Assembly (NCBI GenBank): GCA_002943765.1
Contig: PQWQ01000003.1
Location: 992,001 to 1,056,000, forward strand
Direction of reading: 5' to 3'
Length of the DNA stretch: 64,000 nucleotides
DNA from: Psoroptes ovis
Taxonomy: Eukaryota; Arthropoda; Arachnida; Sarcoptiformes; Psoroptidae
Under the pieces are notes generated by a model. The model did no database searches, was not told where the DNA came from, and was given only the letters and a program-made list of their open reading frames with translations. This document shows, one piece after another, positions 61,588-64,000 of this stretch (its first letter is position 1; every line of letters starts with the position of its first letter). The position numbers were made by a program, and so were the translations under genes.

Positions 61588-61667
61588 TTAGGTTGTCCGA
61601 AAAGTTCTGGCCGATTAATCGATAGAGTTGCTCATGAAAATTGGCCAGAATTTTTTGGATTACTTAA
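61588..61667 (+). mobile_element. 80-bp mariner-type MITE (copy 4)
   Basis: Starts TTAGGTTGTCCGAAAAGTTC; the right end has decayed (GGATTACTTAA). Flanked by TA (61586-61587, 61668-61669). Same 80-bp length and interior as copies 1 and 3. Confidence 0.83.
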
Positions 61668-61669
61668 TA

Positions 61670-63886
61670 AATAAAATAATAATAATATCAATTGAAATAA
61701 TCTGATATTTTCATTATTATTTTGTTGCACCAGATATATATTCAAGGGGCATATATTATATTGACTACAAGACGGTGTAAAATAATGTGTCATACACATC
61801 GGCAAAATCTGGTTTTCTTTCATATTTCATTTATATCTTCTGATATATTTACCTTAAAAAATATATCTTTTTTTCATTTGAAAAATGGAAAAAAATTGAA
61901 AATTGTACATGAATTTAGATTTGAATTTTTTTTTTTCACAAATTAGAATCCATTTTATTATTATTTTTGGTAATATTTTTTTTTTTATTTTCCAAGAAAT
62001 TTCCTCTTTCTCGCTGACACATAATACTACAAGATTAAGGAGAAAATATAGAATTAAATGATCCATGACTGGTTTCATACCTGTTACCTAATGATGATAC
62101 TAATAATAATAATAATAATCATAATAATTATTTTTTTTTATTATCATGAGTAAATTGAAAAATATAAAAAAATAAAAATTTCCAAAAAAACAATTTTTTC
62201 ATTAAAAATAGTAATAATAATGACACAACAACAACGAGAGCAATATCAGATAATAATAATCATAAACCATAAAAATAATAATAATAATAATTTCAAAATT
62301 TTTCAAAAACATTTCAAACCTCTTGTCACCTTTGATTTTTTTCGATTTACCTTGGTTTTGAATTTTGAATTTTCCCGGAATCTTCGCTTTTTCAATGCTT
62401 CAAATGTTTGAGTTTTTTTTTTTTTTTTTTTGGTTGAAATCTTTGATTTCATTGAACAAAAACAAATACAAACATTGGGATAGGTCGAAAGGTTGAATTT
62501 GAAAGGTGATTTGTGAAATTTGTGATTTGAAGGTGAAATAATTTGAATTTTGAAATTTGAATTTAATTAAAAATTTAAATTTTCAAAATTTCATTTATGA
62601 ATTTCAATATTTTTTTCTAGTTTTAATTTTTCAAAATTCACAAAAAACAATCACCCACCCACCCACCAGCCGAATATCAAAATTGTGGTTATATGAAATG
62701 AAATTTAACACAAAAAATAATTATTTTTAATGATTTTTTCGTTTTCCAACACAAACAGAGAGAATCATGAAAAAATCAAAACTCAAAATATTCATTCTTA
62801 TGTATTGTATGGGTTTGTATATTCAAATTTAATACAAAAAAAACCAAAAAAAAAAAAAAAATAAAAAAATAAAACAAATAAAAATTGTACAAAATATGAT
62901 AATAATTGGTTATATTTCTAATGTTTATTTATCATTAGAATTGTTTGTTTGTGTTGTGTGTAGTGTATATTGTTTCATTATGTATTTTCATTAACTTTGA
63001 AAATTGTTTGAATAATAATAATAATCAAAAATCAAATGTGTGGCATAGAGGATAACATGTAGATAATAATAAATGTAAAAAACTGTTCATTATTATAATT
63101 CAATATTCTAATCACATTTTAAAATATGAAAAATAAATATAAACACATAGAAAATAATGAAATGAATTTCATTTGTTTCTATCTATCTGCATATATCTAT
63201 CTATCTATGACCTACAAGTTAAATAATTTTGATTGTTTCAACAATGAAAATGAATGAAAATTATCACTTAACATGTATTTACCTGCGTGTTTACCTGTGT
63301 TTCATGTAGTGTGTGCCAGAGTATGTGAGGTAAATCGGTGGTAAATCAAAACCTCACCAAAAAAAATGAAATAATAGACATGAACCTGAATTTATGTAAA
63401 ATGATAGTTTAATGATTTTTAAAAAATTATCATTTTTCAGTTTAATTCGTGGCCATATTATTTCTTTCCTCGTCCGCACACACACATCATCATTCATTGT
63501 ATCATTTGAAAATGTTTTTAAATGCAAATAATAATAACAATAATTTTGTTGTTTGATTCATTTAATGAATGCAAAACAATGGAAATGAATGAATGAATGA
63601 ATGAATCTGCATAGAGAATACATTTGAAAACAACAAAACAAATGAAATTGAAATGTGTTTAAATACTAATGTAAAATAATTATAAATTTTTTTTTCCAAA
63701 AAATCCATGATGACATAACAACGACTAAAAACATTGAAATACTAAAACATTGAAAATAATATTTAAATGTTACTTTAAAATCATTATTCCATATTATAAT
63801 TATTATAATAATTACTATCATTTGTACCGGCCAAAGCGCAAAAAATGAATTTAAAAATTGTAATTATTTATTATTTGCATTCGGTT

Positions 63887-63926
<40 letters not shown>

Positions 63927-64000
63927 GTGTTTTGTCGGTGTATTTCTGCTGAATTCTGCGAAATTTTTCTGCAAAATTTCCGCGAATTTCCATGCTTTTT
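61670..64000. other. Gene-poor AT-rich DNA to window end
   Basis: Low-complexity DNA with TAA, poly-A (62838-62862), TATC (63179-63208) and GAAT repeats, and a long poly-T (about 63889-63925). No gene seen. Confidence 0.6.

Overview
The window is AT-rich nuclear DNA from an arthropod, most likely an astigmatid mite close to the house dust mites (Dermatophagoides). The support is: short GT-AG introns of about 55-90 bp; a pair of genes resembling the group 7 mite allergens; a pair of papain-like (C1A) genes whose prodomains resemble those of group 1 mite allergens; and a tandem family of secreted glycine-rich, cuticle-like proteins. No bacterial, organellar or viral gene was seen. The species assignment is inference; splice sites and coding frames were read by eye.

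Layout. (1) 1-20 kb: seven paralogous glycine-rich secreted protein genes, one on + (1654-2471) and six on - (4210-4921, 7417-8177, 10334-11068, 13221-13932, 16077-16842, 19063-19896). Four of them sit in direct tandem copies of an about 2.9 kb unit that includes introns and intergenic DNA. Each has a 9-nt first coding exon, and the - strand copies share a TATAAATA box and an upstream CACGTG. An eighth, diverged single-exon relative lies at 49985-51094. (2) 20-30 kb: gene-poor DNA with microsatellites, a near-perfect inverted repeat with 366-bp arms (25331-26195), two 80-bp mariner-type MITEs, and an internally deleted Ty3/Gypsy element of apparent CsRn1 type that keeps an open gag frame (28353-29531). 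(3) 30.7-41.7 kb: a compact gene island with a secreted protein carrying a dynein-light-chain-like C-terminus, PHAX, TSEN2 (divergent from PHAX), an acidic disordered protein, two group-7-allergen-like lipid-binding proteins plus a remote relative, a Dbl-family RhoGEF rebuilt from five exons, and an Asn-rich orphan. (4) 41.7-49.7 kb: gene-poor, one MITE. (5) 49.9-57.4 kb: the eighth glycine-rich gene, an Asn-rich precursor with serial basic cleavage sites, two C1A genes (one with catalytic Cys replaced by Gly, one with an intact triad) and a small secreted helical protein. (6) 57.4-64 kb: gene-poor, one MITE.

Functionally the window mixes housekeeping RNA processing (PHAX for snRNA export, TSEN2 for tRNA splicing) with secreted families that evolve by tandem duplication: cuticle-like proteins, lipid-binding proteins and digestive-type proteases. 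The most unusual items are the peptide-precursor-like gene with a decayed repeat unit beyond its stop codon, the long foldback repeat, the 80-bp MITE family, the active/inactive protease pair, and the secreted dynein-light-chain-like protein.
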